DNA of 29,443 bases from the IMG/VR virus record IMGVR_UViG_3300034102_000077, positions 1 to 29,443 of that record; one strand, written 5' to 3'. Of the stretch, positions 19,453-28,448 are shown in pieces (positions within the stretch are counted from its first letter, which is position 1; each line of letters starts with the position of its first letter). The notes beneath the pieces are model-generated. The model saw only the letters and a program-made list of their open reading frames with translations. It was not told the DNA's origin and did not search any database. The translations under genes were made by a program, and so were the position numbers. The DNA comes from a virus.

Positions 19453-22116
19453 ATGGCTGAAAATCCCTTTGCACGATTTAAGACAGGTGACACTGTGCAG
19501 GATACATCTCCTTCGCAAGGCGTTCTTATTCCTAAAGAACCTGAAAAGCCAGAAAAGCCAAGAGAGGCTCCTGCTGGCTATCGGTATAATGCTGCTGGCA
19601 ATGTGGAGTTTATCCCTGGTGGCCCCGCCGATCCTGCTGTTATTGCGAAAGAGGCGGCAGCTCGTCGTGGCGGAGAAAAGACTTTTCCTGAAGGTGCAGC
19701 AAATAAACTTACAGAAGATGTAGGCCAAGTAGAGGCATTAACTCGTGCGTTAGGCGGATTCCAAGACGATTTTGCTGGCAGTTTTCTTACTGGGGCCGAA
19801 AGTGCTTTGCAGGGTGCTGGGTTAGATTTTGGCATGGCAACCCCAGGCCAAAGGAATTGGTGGGCTGATTTTAATAGCACTGACAACATTATCCGTAATA
19901 AGCTTTTCGGGTCAACGCTTACTGATGGCGAAAAAGCAGCTTATCTAGCCACTACCATTGCGCCTTACACTGACCCGCAAATAATAAAAGAGAACCTTCA
20001 AAAACGTCTTGATATTATCAAGAAGGCAACGGAGCGTCGTTACAATCGCTATATTGCCGCTGGCTATAATCCAGCAGAAGTTGAGGCAACTGTTGGTGAT
20101 GTTGATTTTCGTATTTTGCCACAAGAAGCTCCAGCTGATACTGGTGCGGGAACAGGCGCAGAACCTGGAACTGAAGCAGAGCTAATTGAGTTTGAGACAA
20201 ACCCAGATTTGGTCGTTGGTAAAGATGGTAAAGTATATAATATTAAAACTGGTGAAGTCGTTCTACTTCCATCTCAAGGTGAACCAACAGGAACAGACAT
20301 TGGGCAATCATTATATGCTGCTGGTGGCGACATAGCTCAAACTGCTGGTGATGTGCTTGGTATTGTTGGTAATCCAGCCAATGCCGCAGTTAATGCGGTG
20401 CTTGGTACAAATCTTTCGACCAATCTTGGTGAAACATTCCGCGAGGCAACTGGCGCACCAAGGGGTGATCCTTTGGCAAGCGCAATTAATCGAGGTATTG
20501 CTACTGCAATGACTGGGCTTGGTGGCGCATCCCTGGCTGCAAGAACCTTGCCTCAAGCTGGTAGACAGATTGCAGCCACATTAACGGAATTACCAACACA
20601 GCAAATAATCGGCGGTGGTACTGGCGCTGCTGCGTCTGAAGTTGTTCGTCAGCAAGGCGGTGGCCCAGTTGCTCAAACTGTAGCTGGTCTTGTAGGTGGC
20701 ACTACCCCTGCGGCTATTGTTCGCCCAAGGCCTACGTCTGTGCCTACAACTGCAACAGCTCCGACAACATCGGCAATGGAAGCATTGATGGCGCAGCCTA
20801 CTGGCCGTGAAATTGTTGAGGCTGGCAGGCAAGCAAATATTCCAATTATGACGTCAGACCTTCCGTCTCGACAGCCAACTACATTTATTGGAGCAGGAGC
20901 ACAAAGGGCTGCTGAACGCATTCCTATTGTTGGAACAGGAGGACTTCGTGCTACCCAACAACAGGCGCGTGAGGATGCTGTAAGAGATTTTCTTGTTGAA
21001 AATTCTGGTGCAATTCCAAAGGATGCTTCCGAAAGATTAGTTGCGGATGCCGTTCGCAAAAATGCTGATACACTGGATAAATATTCCACTAGCAAAGGAG
21101 AGGTTTTCTCTAACGTATCAACGGCTGGCGCTGTTCCACCGACTAACGCTTTGCAAAAAATTGATGAGCAAATTGCAAAACTATCCAGTCGAAGAACGAC
21201 TGCTGGGGATGAAGCGGTTGCAAAATTGCAGGAGTTACGTCAAAAATTAGTCGATGATCGAGACATTTACCAAATGGAATCGTTCCGCAGCGATGAATTA
21301 GGTAATGCCTTTAATGATGCCAATTTGTCCATTGGCGCATCTAACCTTGTGCAAAGGGCTGTTAGAAACGTTTATGGGCCATTAAATGAAGACATTGGTC
21401 AATTCATTTTACAGAATGGCGGTAAGCAGGATTATACTAAATGGCGTGTTGCAAATGCACGATTAAGTGCTGGTTTAGAAGAAGCCAAGCGCAAGTCTCT
21501 TAAAGCTATTTTGCAGCGCGGTGAAGCAGATCCACAAACTATTGAAGCCATGCTTTTCAGTGGCAAGAAAAGTGATGTCGCTGCTTTTTACAGAGCATTG
21601 ACGCCAGAAGGACAGTCTTTGGCTCGAATGGCTGTCGTTAATCGCATTGCTGAAAAAATGGGAACAGGCTCTGTTAGCCCTGAAAAATTTGTTTCTCAGG
21701 TAGAAAAGCAAGCAAACCAAATTGGAGTGTTTTTCTCTGATGCCCAACAAAAAGACTTAAAGGGATTAGTTCGGGCCTTGAATGCTACTAGTAGAGGTGG
21801 CCAAGCTCCAATTATGACGAAAAGCGGTCAGGAAAATTATTTTCCGATAATCGCGGGATTATTTGGCATAGGTTTGGACACCCTTAAAACTGGAGGCGTA
21901 GGAACAGGCCTTGCGGCTACCTTTATCGCAGGTGCTCGACTATATGAAAGCAAACCTGTCCGCACTCTTTTTGCTGCACTAGATAAAACTAAAGCTGGAA
22001 GCGATCAAGAACGGGTAATTATAGGAAAGATTAACGAGAAGTTTGCGCCAATTGTTGCAACACTTTCTGCCGTGAAATCTGAAGAAGAAACGCCAACTGC
22101 TGAAATGCCACAATGA
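19453..22116 (+). CDS. Large internal virion/ejection protein (gp16 position)
   Basis: 887 residues. A short N-terminal disordered stretch rich in Lys/Glu/Pro precedes APAGYRYNAAGNVEFIPGGP, a motif I associate with large phage internal proteins. It is followed by helical regions (IIKENLQKRLDIIKKATERR), a Gly/Ala-rich segment with amphipathic or membrane-prone stretches (about 290-430: AGDVLGIVGNPANAAVNAVL; GLGGASLAARTLPQAG) and long helices to the C-terminus, ending with a hydrophobic Gly-rich segment (ITGLFGIGLDTLK-like, near 799-830). In P22 the large gp16 helps DNA cross the inner membrane. Position after the gp7/gp20-like genes and before the tailspike fits. No enzymatic motif was found. 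Confidence 0.75.
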   Translation: MAENPFARFKTGDTVQDTSPSQGVLIPKEPEKPEKPREAPAGYRYNAAGNVEFIPGGPADPAVIAKEAAARRGGEKTFPEGAANKLTEDVGQVEALTRALGGFQDDFAGSFLTGAESALQGAGLDFGMATPGQRNWWADFNSTDNIIRNKLFGSTLTDGEKAAYLATTIAPYTDPQIIKENLQKRLDIIKKATERRYNRYIAAGYNPAEVEATVGDVDFRILPQEAPADTGAGTGAEPGTEAELIEFETNPDLVVGKDGKVYNIKTGEVVLLPSQGEPTGTDIGQSLYAAGGDIAQTAGDVLGIVGNPANAAVNAVLGTNLSTNLGETFREATGAPRGDPLASAINRGIATAMTGLGGASLAARTLPQAGRQIAATLTELPTQQIIGGGTGAAASEVVRQQGGGPVAQTVAGLVGGTTPAAIVRPRPTSVPTTATAPTTSAMEALMAQPTGREIVEAGRQANIPIMTSDLPSRQPTTFIGAGAQRAAERIPIVGTGGLRATQQQAREDAVRDFLVENSGAIPKDASERLVADAVRKNADTLDKYSTSKGEVFSNVSTAGAVPPTNALQKIDEQIAKLSSRRTTAGDEAVAKLQELRQKLVDDRDIYQMESFRSDELGNAFNDANLSIGASNLVQRAVRNVYGPLNEDIGQFILQNGGKQDYTKWRVANARLSAGLEEAKRKSLKAILQRGEADPQTIEAMLFSGKKSDVAAFYRALTPEGQSLARMAVVNRIAEKMGTGSVSPEKFVSQVEKQANQIGVFFSDAQQKDLKGLVRALNATSRGGQAPIMTKSGQENYFPIIAGLFGIGLDTLKTGGVGTGLAATFIAGARLYESKPVRTLFAALDKTKAGSDQERVIIGKINEKFAPIVATLSAVKSEEETPTAEMPQ

Positions 22117-22175
22117 CCTTTCACAGCAACATAATTTCGGCTATAAGCTCAAAGACGCAAGGGATTAAGTTCTAA
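22113..22175 (+). CDS. Possible 20-codon bridging ORF before the tailspike gene
   Basis: ATG 22113 overlaps the upstream stop (ATGA) and its TAA at 22173-22175 overlaps the tailspike ATG (TAATG). The peptide is MTFHSNIISAISSKTQGIKF. It lacks a ribosome site at its own start, while AAGGGA near its end serves the tailspike. Both junctions being exact suggests translational re-initiation across the gap. It may carry no function as a peptide. Confidence 0.35.
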   Translation: MTFHSNIISAISSKTQGIKF

Positions 22176-24424
22176 TGGCACTTACTCAAGTTACTGGCCC
22201 TTACCCAATATTCACTGATCTAGACGGTACGCCTCTGGATGACGGATACCTGTATATCGGTGCAATCAACGATGACCCTGAGCAGAATCCGATTCAGGTG
22301 TTCTTTGACGCCAACCTAACCATCCCTGCTACTCAGCCTATCCGCACAAGCAACGGCTATGCCTATCGTAACGGAACGCCAGCACTGTTGTATACTGGTG
22401 GCGAGTTCTCCATCACAATCCGCAATAAGCGTAGTGAGTTCGTCCTCTACAGTCCTGTAGGCTATGGCTTCGATCCTGCCGCTGTCTCTGCGTCTGTTGT
22501 CAAGAACGACTTCATTGGCGATGGCGTTACAGTTGCCTTTGTGCTTTCGGCATCTCCTAGCACTATCCTTGCTACCAACGTCTTTATCAATGGAGTTTAT
22601 CAGGAAAAGGATAGCTACAGCCTTTTTGGTAATACCATCACGTTTTCCATTGCTCCGCCACTAAGTTCCAGCATTGAAGTAATGACGAATGAAACTGGAG
22701 TTATTAACTCTGGCAACGCAACAGCTATCTCATACACCCTGACAGCCCCTGGAGCCACCGCACAGACCGTTCAGACGAAGCTAGAGCAATATGTATCGGT
22801 CAAAGACTTCGGTGCTGTAGGCGATACAGCGCTTCAAGCGGCATTAAACGCAAGCGATTATGTGTTTGTAAACGCTGGTACGTATAACGGCCCTATTGAT
22901 ATTACGCAGTCAAATAAAACGCTTGTGATGGCAGATGGCGTTGTGTTCTTTTTGCCTAATGGAACTGTCGTTGGCGGTAGCGTTACTGGCCCTGCAGTTA
23001 TTCAAATTAGCGGCGATAACGTAACCATTCAGGGTGATTTCACTGTCAATGGCAATAAAGCAAACAATAATAGTTCGTCATTTCCTGCAACCGTTCTGAC
23101 AGGTAACTTAAACATTCTTGGTGATAATTGCCAAATTTATGGCACGGCTACTGTGATTAACGCCTATTATCGCGGCGTGACTGTTGGCGATAGCCTTGTG
23201 TCTGGCGGCGAAGTGCAGGGCTTTTACGCCAGTAAAATTCACGTCTCAGAAGCTGACTTCTATTCCGTCATGCTGTGGTCGGTGGTTGACTGGAGCATTG
23301 AAGAAATTCGTGCCACCACCAGCGCACCTGGCGTTGCACGCGATCAGCGCATTCGCACTGGCACGCAATCGTCGGCAACATCTATCTGCGGACGCGGTTA
23401 CATTGGTCTTGCGTACACCAATACGAATTGCGGATTTATTGGCGAAGCAAATACCATTGATGTGAGCATTGACACCGTAATGACGGGCGATGGCGGTAAG
23501 CTGGAGGATTGCACGAATGTTCGCATTGGCCATTGGAATGCTTATGACTGCTCTCGGGCAGCAGCACGTACCGCGTTCTTTCTAAACAACTGCGAAAACT
23601 GCCATGTCGATAGCGTCATCGTCAACAATTTTAACGATGACGGCTCAAATATTCCTGCTATCAATTTTACTGGTGTAGTATCGTGTAGCGTTGGCTCAAT
23701 CGTTTCAGTAGGAAACAATACCAGCACTCCAAATAGCGAATTGCGTATTCGAGAAGCTGACGGTCTTTATTTAGGTTCTGTAGTATTGCGCGATCCAGTT
23801 GGAACGTGTGATGGATTCTTTTACGACCACGGCTATCCTGTTCAGCAGGATATTGTAGTTGAGGATTTAATTTCTCGTGGTCATACAACATGGGACATAA
23901 CTGTTGAAAACAAAACGCCTATTACACTGCGTAATTTTAACTCAGATGCGTTGAATCAATTTCCAACTAACACCTATTATCCGAATATTACAGATAAAGA
24001 CTTTCAAGAAATTGCAGCTTGGTCGCCTACATACACAACAACTGCCACTAATTTTACGTCGGTGACGTATGATGGTATTAACGGCGCTCGATATGTAAAG
24101 CAGGGGAAGGTAGTTTATGTCTCCGGTACTTTACGTACCGATGCCATTACTGTTGGCGCGGCTAGTGGAATTGTAGCGATTGGTAATTTGCCTTTTCCAG
24201 TAAAAAATGACCCTGACGCGTATTCCGCTGTTTCGTTATCTTCGGCCAGCGGCTTTGCGGGGGATGTTCCCCTTAATGGCCGCGCAGTTCCTAGCACATC
24301 TTTGATAGAGTTATATTACCGCACTAGCGTGAATGGTAATGATACTGCTCTAGCACCCGCAGATATGGGTACTGGCGCAAATGCCAACACTCTTGTTTTT
24401 GGCGGTAGTTATGAAACGGATTGA
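22175..24424 (+). CDS. Tailspike with P22-type head-binding domain and beta-helix body
   Basis: 749 residues. Residues 1-110 match the P22 tailspike head-binding domain: TGPYPIFTDLDGTPLDDGYL, DDPEQNPIQVFFDANLTIP and RTSNGYAYRNGTPALLYTGG. Next comes a small beta domain (GDGVTVAFVLSASPSTILAT; VFINGVYQEKDSYSLFG), a connector at QYVSVKDFGAVGD (about 206-218), and a right-handed beta-helix body of Asn/Gly-rich turns to about residue 620, then a C-terminal domain (GARYVKQGKVVYVSGTLRTD). It binds the gp10-like hub and recognises, probably cleaves, a surface polysaccharide. The catalytic residues and substrate cannot be read. AAGGGA precedes ATG 22175. Confidence 0.88.
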   Translation: MALTQVTGPYPIFTDLDGTPLDDGYLYIGAINDDPEQNPIQVFFDANLTIPATQPIRTSNGYAYRNGTPALLYTGGEFSITIRNKRSEFVLYSPVGYGFDPAAVSASVVKNDFIGDGVTVAFVLSASPSTILATNVFINGVYQEKDSYSLFGNTITFSIAPPLSSSIEVMTNETGVINSGNATAISYTLTAPGATAQTVQTKLEQYVSVKDFGAVGDTALQAALNASDYVFVNAGTYNGPIDITQSNKTLVMADGVVFFLPNGTVVGGSVTGPAVIQISGDNVTIQGDFTVNGNKANNNSSSFPATVLTGNLNILGDNCQIYGTATVINAYYRGVTVGDSLVSGGEVQGFYASKIHVSEADFYSVMLWSVVDWSIEEIRATTSAPGVARDQRIRTGTQSSATSICGRGYIGLAYTNTNCGFIGEANTIDVSIDTVMTGDGGKLEDCTNVRIGHWNAYDCSRAAARTAFFLNNCENCHVDSVIVNNFNDDGSNIPAINFTGVVSCSVGSIVSVGNNTSTPNSELRIREADGLYLGSVVLRDPVGTCDGFFYDHGYPVQQDIVVEDLISRGHTTWDITVENKTPITLRNFNSDALNQFPTNTYYPNITDKDFQEIAAWSPTYTTTATNFTSVTYDGINGARYVKQGKVVYVSGTLRTDAITVGAASGIVAIGNLPFPVKNDPDAYSAVSLSSASGFAGDVPLNGRAVPSTSLIELYYRTSVNGNDTALAPADMGTGANANTLVFGGSYETD

Positions 24425-24430
24425 GGCAAT

Positions 24431-25627
24431 ATGATAACGCCAGCCTACTCCTCAACCGCAACAGAACGAGTCTTGCCGCGCATGGCGCTAGACTTTACAA
24501 CTAGTGTGCTCGATCCGCGTGTGACTGTCACGCGGGCTTTAGACACTGCTACCCGCGTAAACAGCAGCGGATATATTGAAACCGTAAACGCCAACCTTCC
24601 GCGATTTGATTACAATCCTACAACGCTTGCACCCAAGGGTTTGCTGATTGAAGAAGCCCGCACCAATTTGATTTTGCAATCTTCCAATGCTTCGCAGTTA
24701 CCGTGGGCTCCCGCATTCAGCGGTGTTGGTACGCTGGCAGTTGTCACGCCAAACGCAGGTGTTTCACCTGATGGAACGAGTAACGCTGTGCGCGTTCAGC
24801 TTAATTGCGTTGATGCTACATCTTCAAGCAACAGGTCTCGCATTCAGCAGATTGTAACTTTGGTAAATGGTACAACATACGCTAAAGGTGTTTGGATTAA
24901 GGCGTATGATGCGTCCAATGTAGGCAAAACTGTACGCGTTTTAATTGAGGGTGCATCTGGTACAAGTGTGTATACTTTAACCGATCAATGGGTTCGTGTT
25001 ACACCAGCAGCAGCAGCCGCTACAGGAGTTGTAGGAACTTTCATGGTTGAAACGCGGGGGACTTTTACCACGCAGACTGCTGACATTTTAATGTGGAACG
25101 CTACATTGGAAGCTGGCGCTTTTTTGACCAGCGACATTATTACTAGCGCGGCCAGCGTAACACGCAACGCTGATGTTGTGAGCATGACGGGAACAAACTT
25201 CAGCGATTGGTATAATACCAGCGAGGGAACGTTTGTTGTAAACGTAAATCAAAGCCCTGCATCTGGTTTAGCTATTGCGCTGGACGCTGCATCTGATGCG
25301 AGCAACCGCATTTCCCTTATCAAAGCTGCTACGTCAGGTTATGCTAACTTCTTTATATTTAATTCTGCTTCTCTTGAAGCAAACATTACCAACGCAAATG
25401 TAATTGGAACGGGAAAAATAGTTGGCGCATATAAGGCCAATAACTGTGCGCTCTCAAGTAATGGAGTTTCTCCGATCGTTGATACTTCTGTAGTTTTGCC
25501 AACTCCTACGTTTTTGCGTATAGGAGCAAGGCAGGATGGCGGAAGTATTTGGTGTGCGGCAATCAAGCAAGTATTTTATTATCCTCAACGATTGACCACA
25601 GCAGAAGTTCAAGCATTTTCTAAGTAA
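24431..25627 (+). CDS. Fibre-like/carbohydrate-binding-type virion protein
   Basis: 398 residues of beta-rich sequence. The stretch LPRFDYNPTTLAPKGLLIEE followed by ARTNLILQSS is a conserved element (L-x-GLLIEEART-N-L) of phage head-spike and fibre proteins. Two beta-sandwich-like parts follow (TYAKGVWIKAYDASNVGKTV; GTFVVNVNQSPASG) and the C-terminus reads like a lectin/LamG-type jelly roll ending IKQVFYYPQRLTTAEVQAF, as in many phage receptor-binding proteins. No head-binding domain is present, so it must attach via another protein. Role: second adsorption protein, inferred. Confidence 0.75.
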   Translation: MITPAYSSTATERVLPRMALDFTTSVLDPRVTVTRALDTATRVNSSGYIETVNANLPRFDYNPTTLAPKGLLIEEARTNLILQSSNASQLPWAPAFSGVGTLAVVTPNAGVSPDGTSNAVRVQLNCVDATSSSNRSRIQQIVTLVNGTTYAKGVWIKAYDASNVGKTVRVLIEGASGTSVYTLTDQWVRVTPAAAAATGVVGTFMVETRGTFTTQTADILMWNATLEAGAFLTSDIITSAASVTRNADVVSMTGTNFSDWYNTSEGTFVVNVNQSPASGLAIALDAASDASNRISLIKAATSGYANFFIFNSASLEANITNANVIGTGKIVGAYKANNCALSSNGVSPIVDTSVVLPTPTFLRIGARQDGGSIWCAAIKQVFYYPQRLTTAEVQAFSK

Positions 25628-25636
25628 GGATTTAAC

Positions 25637-27361
25637 ATGGCTTTGACTAAAGCAACCTATTCAATGATTGCTGGTGCTGCCAGCAACATCCAAGATTTTG
25701 GGGCTGTTGGAGATGGAGTAACTGATGATGCTGCAAGCATTCAGTTAGCACTAAACTCTGGCGCAAAAAGTGTGTTCATTCCAGCAGGAACATATCGGGT
25801 AAATACAACACTTGAAATTCCAAGTGATGTGGAAGTGTGCGGTGTTGGAAATTCGTCAATCATCTCTTTGGGTGCGAACGCCAGTGTCATTTTGATTGAC
25901 GGAACATCCGACGTGTATTTACATGATTTCGCAATTGATGGAAATCGCGCCACGTACACCAGCACAAGCAACAATGCTGTGTTCATAGATTGGCGCAGCA
26001 CAGCTGGAACCAATGTCAGGTTGGAAAACCTTTACATCCACGATATCGGTGGTGTTGGTATTATTGGACTTGCTGCTGTTGGAACGCCATCATCAGGTGT
26101 TCAAATTGAAAAATGTCGTGTTGAAAACACTGGCGCTCACGGCATCATCACACAAGACTACATTTCGGATGTGTCAATTTGCAACAACACCGTGAAAGCA
26201 AGTGGTCTTGGATTCGCAGATCGCCCTGGAATCACTGCAAGTCGTTACGGTAAGAACGTCATTATCAGTAACAACATTTGCATTGGATCAAGTTCTGCAC
26301 TTGGCACAAGTGCTCATGGCATTAGCATTGATACTACTGAAAACGCTACTTGCACAGGTAACATTATTTCTGGGTGGAAAGGTTACGGTATTGAGGTTGG
26401 ATTTGTAACAAACGGCACATTCCAAGGAAACTCAATCACTGGTTGTACACGAGCATCTATTGCTTTGCCTGGAATTGAATCTGCGTCTTCCAGAAACGTC
26501 AACGTTTCTGTTATTGGGAACACTTGCAACAGCGGAAGTAACCAAGGCATTTACGCATTCATGTCTGGCGGCACAGGAACATTTTTTCATGAGAATATTG
26601 TTGTCTCTGGAAATTGTGTCAATGGAAGCACAACGCAGTCAGGCATCGAAATAAACTTTGTTAACCGACTACTGGTTGCCAACAACTCAGTGAATAACTG
26701 TTTCTTATCTGGTTTGTATGTTGATAACTGCAAAGAAATTAACATAACCGGAAATAATCTTATTTATAACAACGCAACAGCTATTAAAAATGTTTCTTCG
26801 CTTACTTTGGTTGGTACAACTGCAACTGTTACGTCAACCGCGCATGGCTATTCAAACGGTGACATTATAACTATCTGGGGCGCTACACCAGTAAACTATA
26901 ACGGCAGCGCGGCTATTTCAAACGTCACTGCGAATACGTTTGACTATACCACAGTATCTGGACTTACGTCGCCAGCGGCTGGGGAAATTCAATGTACAAA
27001 AAGCAATTCTTTTTCGCATGGCGGCGCTCGTGTTTTGTGGTCTGTATTGACGACCAAAGAAACTTGCATTTTCGGCATTAATCTAATCGACAAAAACGCA
27101 TGGCGAAATGTGTTCGATGTGACCATCAATGGACTTTATGGTTATATTAACGACTGGCTTATTTTACGTGAGGTTCGCGGTGTGCCTCCCGTTAATCTTC
27201 TGACTAGCGGAGCAATAGCCAACGAACGTGATCGCATGGCGCTTTTTATGATAAACAACAAATGGGTTGCTGCATATAACAACGCAGGAACCTCAAATTA
27301 TGCAGTTCTTGAGCTTGATGGTTCCGACACCGCTTGGTCTAACAGCGCCACTGCACCCTAA
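25637..27361 (+). CDS. Second beta-helix tailspike/receptor-binding protein (pectate-lyase-like fold)
   Basis: 574 residues. Opens with LTKATYSMIAGAASNIQDFG then AVGDGVTDDAASIQLALNSG and VFIPAGTYRVNTTLEIPSDV, the standard start of the pectate-lyase-superfamily beta-helix in phage spikes. Repeated coils follow (LHDFAIDGNR; LENLYIHDIGG; GNIISGWKGYGIEVGF; NNSVNNCFLSGLYVDNCKEI), then a small domain at about 390-445 (VTSTAHGYSNGDIITIWG). The short N-terminal peptide is the usual branching adaptor instead of a P22 head-binding domain. Together with the spike at 22175 it gives two potential polysaccharide specificities. Confidence 0.8.
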   Translation: MALTKATYSMIAGAASNIQDFGAVGDGVTDDAASIQLALNSGAKSVFIPAGTYRVNTTLEIPSDVEVCGVGNSSIISLGANASVILIDGTSDVYLHDFAIDGNRATYTSTSNNAVFIDWRSTAGTNVRLENLYIHDIGGVGIIGLAAVGTPSSGVQIEKCRVENTGAHGIITQDYISDVSICNNTVKASGLGFADRPGITASRYGKNVIISNNICIGSSSALGTSAHGISIDTTENATCTGNIISGWKGYGIEVGFVTNGTFQGNSITGCTRASIALPGIESASSRNVNVSVIGNTCNSGSNQGIYAFMSGGTGTFFHENIVVSGNCVNGSTTQSGIEINFVNRLLVANNSVNNCFLSGLYVDNCKEINITGNNLIYNNATAIKNVSSLTLVGTTATVTSTAHGYSNGDIITIWGATPVNYNGSAAISNVTANTFDYTTVSGLTSPAAGEIQCTKSNSFSHGGARVLWSVLTTKETCIFGINLIDKNAWRNVFDVTINGLYGYINDWLILREVRGVPPVNLLTSGAIANERDRMALFMINNKWVAAYNNAGTSNYAVLELDGSDTAWSNSATAP

Positions 27362-27362
27362 G

Positions 27363-27448
27363 GAATAAAGGACAAAGACCATGTTAAAAGCAGCACCAAA
27401 CCAAACATGGCTGACCGCAAAGAATAAAGGATTAAGAAATGGCTGACC
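27363..27448 (+). repeat. Short duplicated start-region repeats
   Basis: The 10-mer GAATAAAGGA occurs at 27363-27372 and 27422-27431, each 7-9 bases before an ATG, and ATGGCTGACC occurs at 27407-27416 and 27439-27448. The first ATG (27381) opens only a 21-codon frame and the ATG at 27407 a 6-codon frame; the second set starts the gene at 27439. This looks like a small local duplication that left a decoy start region in the 77-base gap. Confidence 0.5.
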
Positions 27449-27852
27449 AAAAGATTTCCCAGTTAACAGCAGTTACTACTCCGCTTGCGCTGACCGAAGA
27501 ACTTCCTGCCGTTCAAAGCGCCACGACTAAGAAGGTCACGGTGCAACAGATGCTGACAGGCGTAATCGTAACTGATGCTACAACCTCACGCACTTTGTCT
27601 GCAACGGATAACGGCAAGATCATCTACTGCACATCAGGTTCTGCTGTGACGATCACTTGTGCTGCCAGCTTGGGTGCAGGGTTTAACGTCACCATCATTC
27701 AGGGCGGCGCTGGCAAGGTCACTGTCGCGGCTGGTGGACAAACGCTTGTATCTTACTCATCACTGTTCAGCACAATGGGCCAGTACGCTGTCATCTCGCT
27801 TATAGCGCCTGTTGCTAATACATTCATCGCTGCGGGTAATCTCGGCGTTTAA
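27439..27852 (+). CDS. Small structural protein, N-terminal module shared with 12050-12376
   Basis: 137 residues. ADQKISQLTAVTTPLALTEE then LPAVQSATTKKVTVQQMLTG matches the I-x-QL-x-x-VT-x(n)-LP-x(n)-T-KK-VT-V-x-Q-L module seen in small phage proteins and in the gene at 12050. The remainder is a repetitive beta sequence (TSRTLSATDNGKIIYCTSGS; GAGFNVTIIQGGAGKVTVAA), like short collar, decoration or fibre-tip proteins. AAAGGA precedes the ATG. It lies between the spike genes and lysis genes. Function unknown. Confidence 0.7.
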   Translation: MADQKISQLTAVTTPLALTEELPAVQSATTKKVTVQQMLTGVIVTDATTSRTLSATDNGKIIYCTSGSAVTITCAASLGAGFNVTIIQGGAGKVTVAAGGQTLVSYSSLFSTMGQYAVISLIAPVANTFIAAGNLGV

Positions 27853-27875
27853 TTTACAAATACGGGTGAGATTAA

Positions 27876-28058
27876 ATGGCTACCATTGACGAAACACAAG
27901 CACAACTTAACACCCATGAACAAGTCTGTGCGTTTCGATACGAAAGTATCTGTGCGCGGATGAAGCGTATTGAGAGCATTGGTATCACTGCTTGTGGCGC
28001 AATCATTATGCTGCTGATAGGCATATTAGTAAGCGTCTTGCAAAAGGGTGCTGTGTGA
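27876..28058 (+). CDS. Small membrane protein of the lysis cassette
   Basis: 60 residues: a polar helical N-terminus (DETQAQLNTHEQVCAFRYES, ICARMKRIESI) and one C-terminal membrane helix (IGITACGAIIMLLIGILVSV). The architecture (soluble coil then a terminal TM) resembles XhlA-type or other holin-accessory proteins. Its TGA overlaps the endolysin GTG, tying it to lysis. It may be an antiholin or holin partner of the protein at 28449; which is unresolved. Confidence 0.65.
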   Translation: MATIDETQAQLNTHEQVCAFRYESICARMKRIESIGITACGAIIMLLIGILVSVLQKGAV

Positions 28059-28447
28059 GCATTGTTCTAGGTCAACGTAGCCTTTCACGGCTTGAGGGTG
28101 TCCACCCTGATCTAGTGCGCGTTGTAAAGAAGGCTGCTGCAATATCAGATTTAGACTTCACTGTGCTTGAAGGTCTCCGCACTCTGGAACGGCAACGTAA
28201 ATTGGTTGCAGAGGGCGCATCGAGGACAATGAAGTCTCGGCACCTTACTGGACACGCAGTCGATCTTGCTCCGCTGATTGATGGCAAGGTATCTTGGGAC
28301 TGGCCTATTTACCATAGACTAGCTAAGATCATAAAGGCTGCTGCGGCAGATGAAAAGGTTCCGCTCACCTGGGGCGGTTCGTGGCGAGCTTTTAAGGATG
28401 GCCCACATTGGGAATTACCTTGGGCTTTTTATCCGAAAGGAAAGTAA
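28055..28447 (+). CDS. M15-family endolysin (L-alanyl-D-glutamate-type peptidase)
   Basis: 130 residues from GTG 28055 in a GTGA overlap with the upstream gene; AAAAGGG lies just upstream, so longer in-frame starts are rejected. Zinc ligands of M15 peptidases are visible: SRHLTGHAVDL (His63, Asp70) and GPHWEL (His118), with the Arg segment EGLRTLERQR at 39-48. Length matches T5-like endolysins (about 137). It cleaves the peptide stems of peptidoglycan at the end of infection. No signal peptide, so it needs the holin at 28449. Confidence 0.92.
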   Translation: MSIVLGQRSLSRLEGVHPDLVRVVKKAAAISDLDFTVLEGLRTLERQRKLVAEGASRTMKSRHLTGHAVDLAPLIDGKVSWDWPIYHRLAKIIKAAAADEKVPLTWGGSWRAFKDGPHWELPWAFYPKGK

Positions 28448-28448
28448 T

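Noticed and set aside
28350-28448. Longer start for the holin gene
   Set aside because: The extra N-terminus overlaps the endolysin gene and is not holin-like; ATG 28449 has its own AAAGGA.
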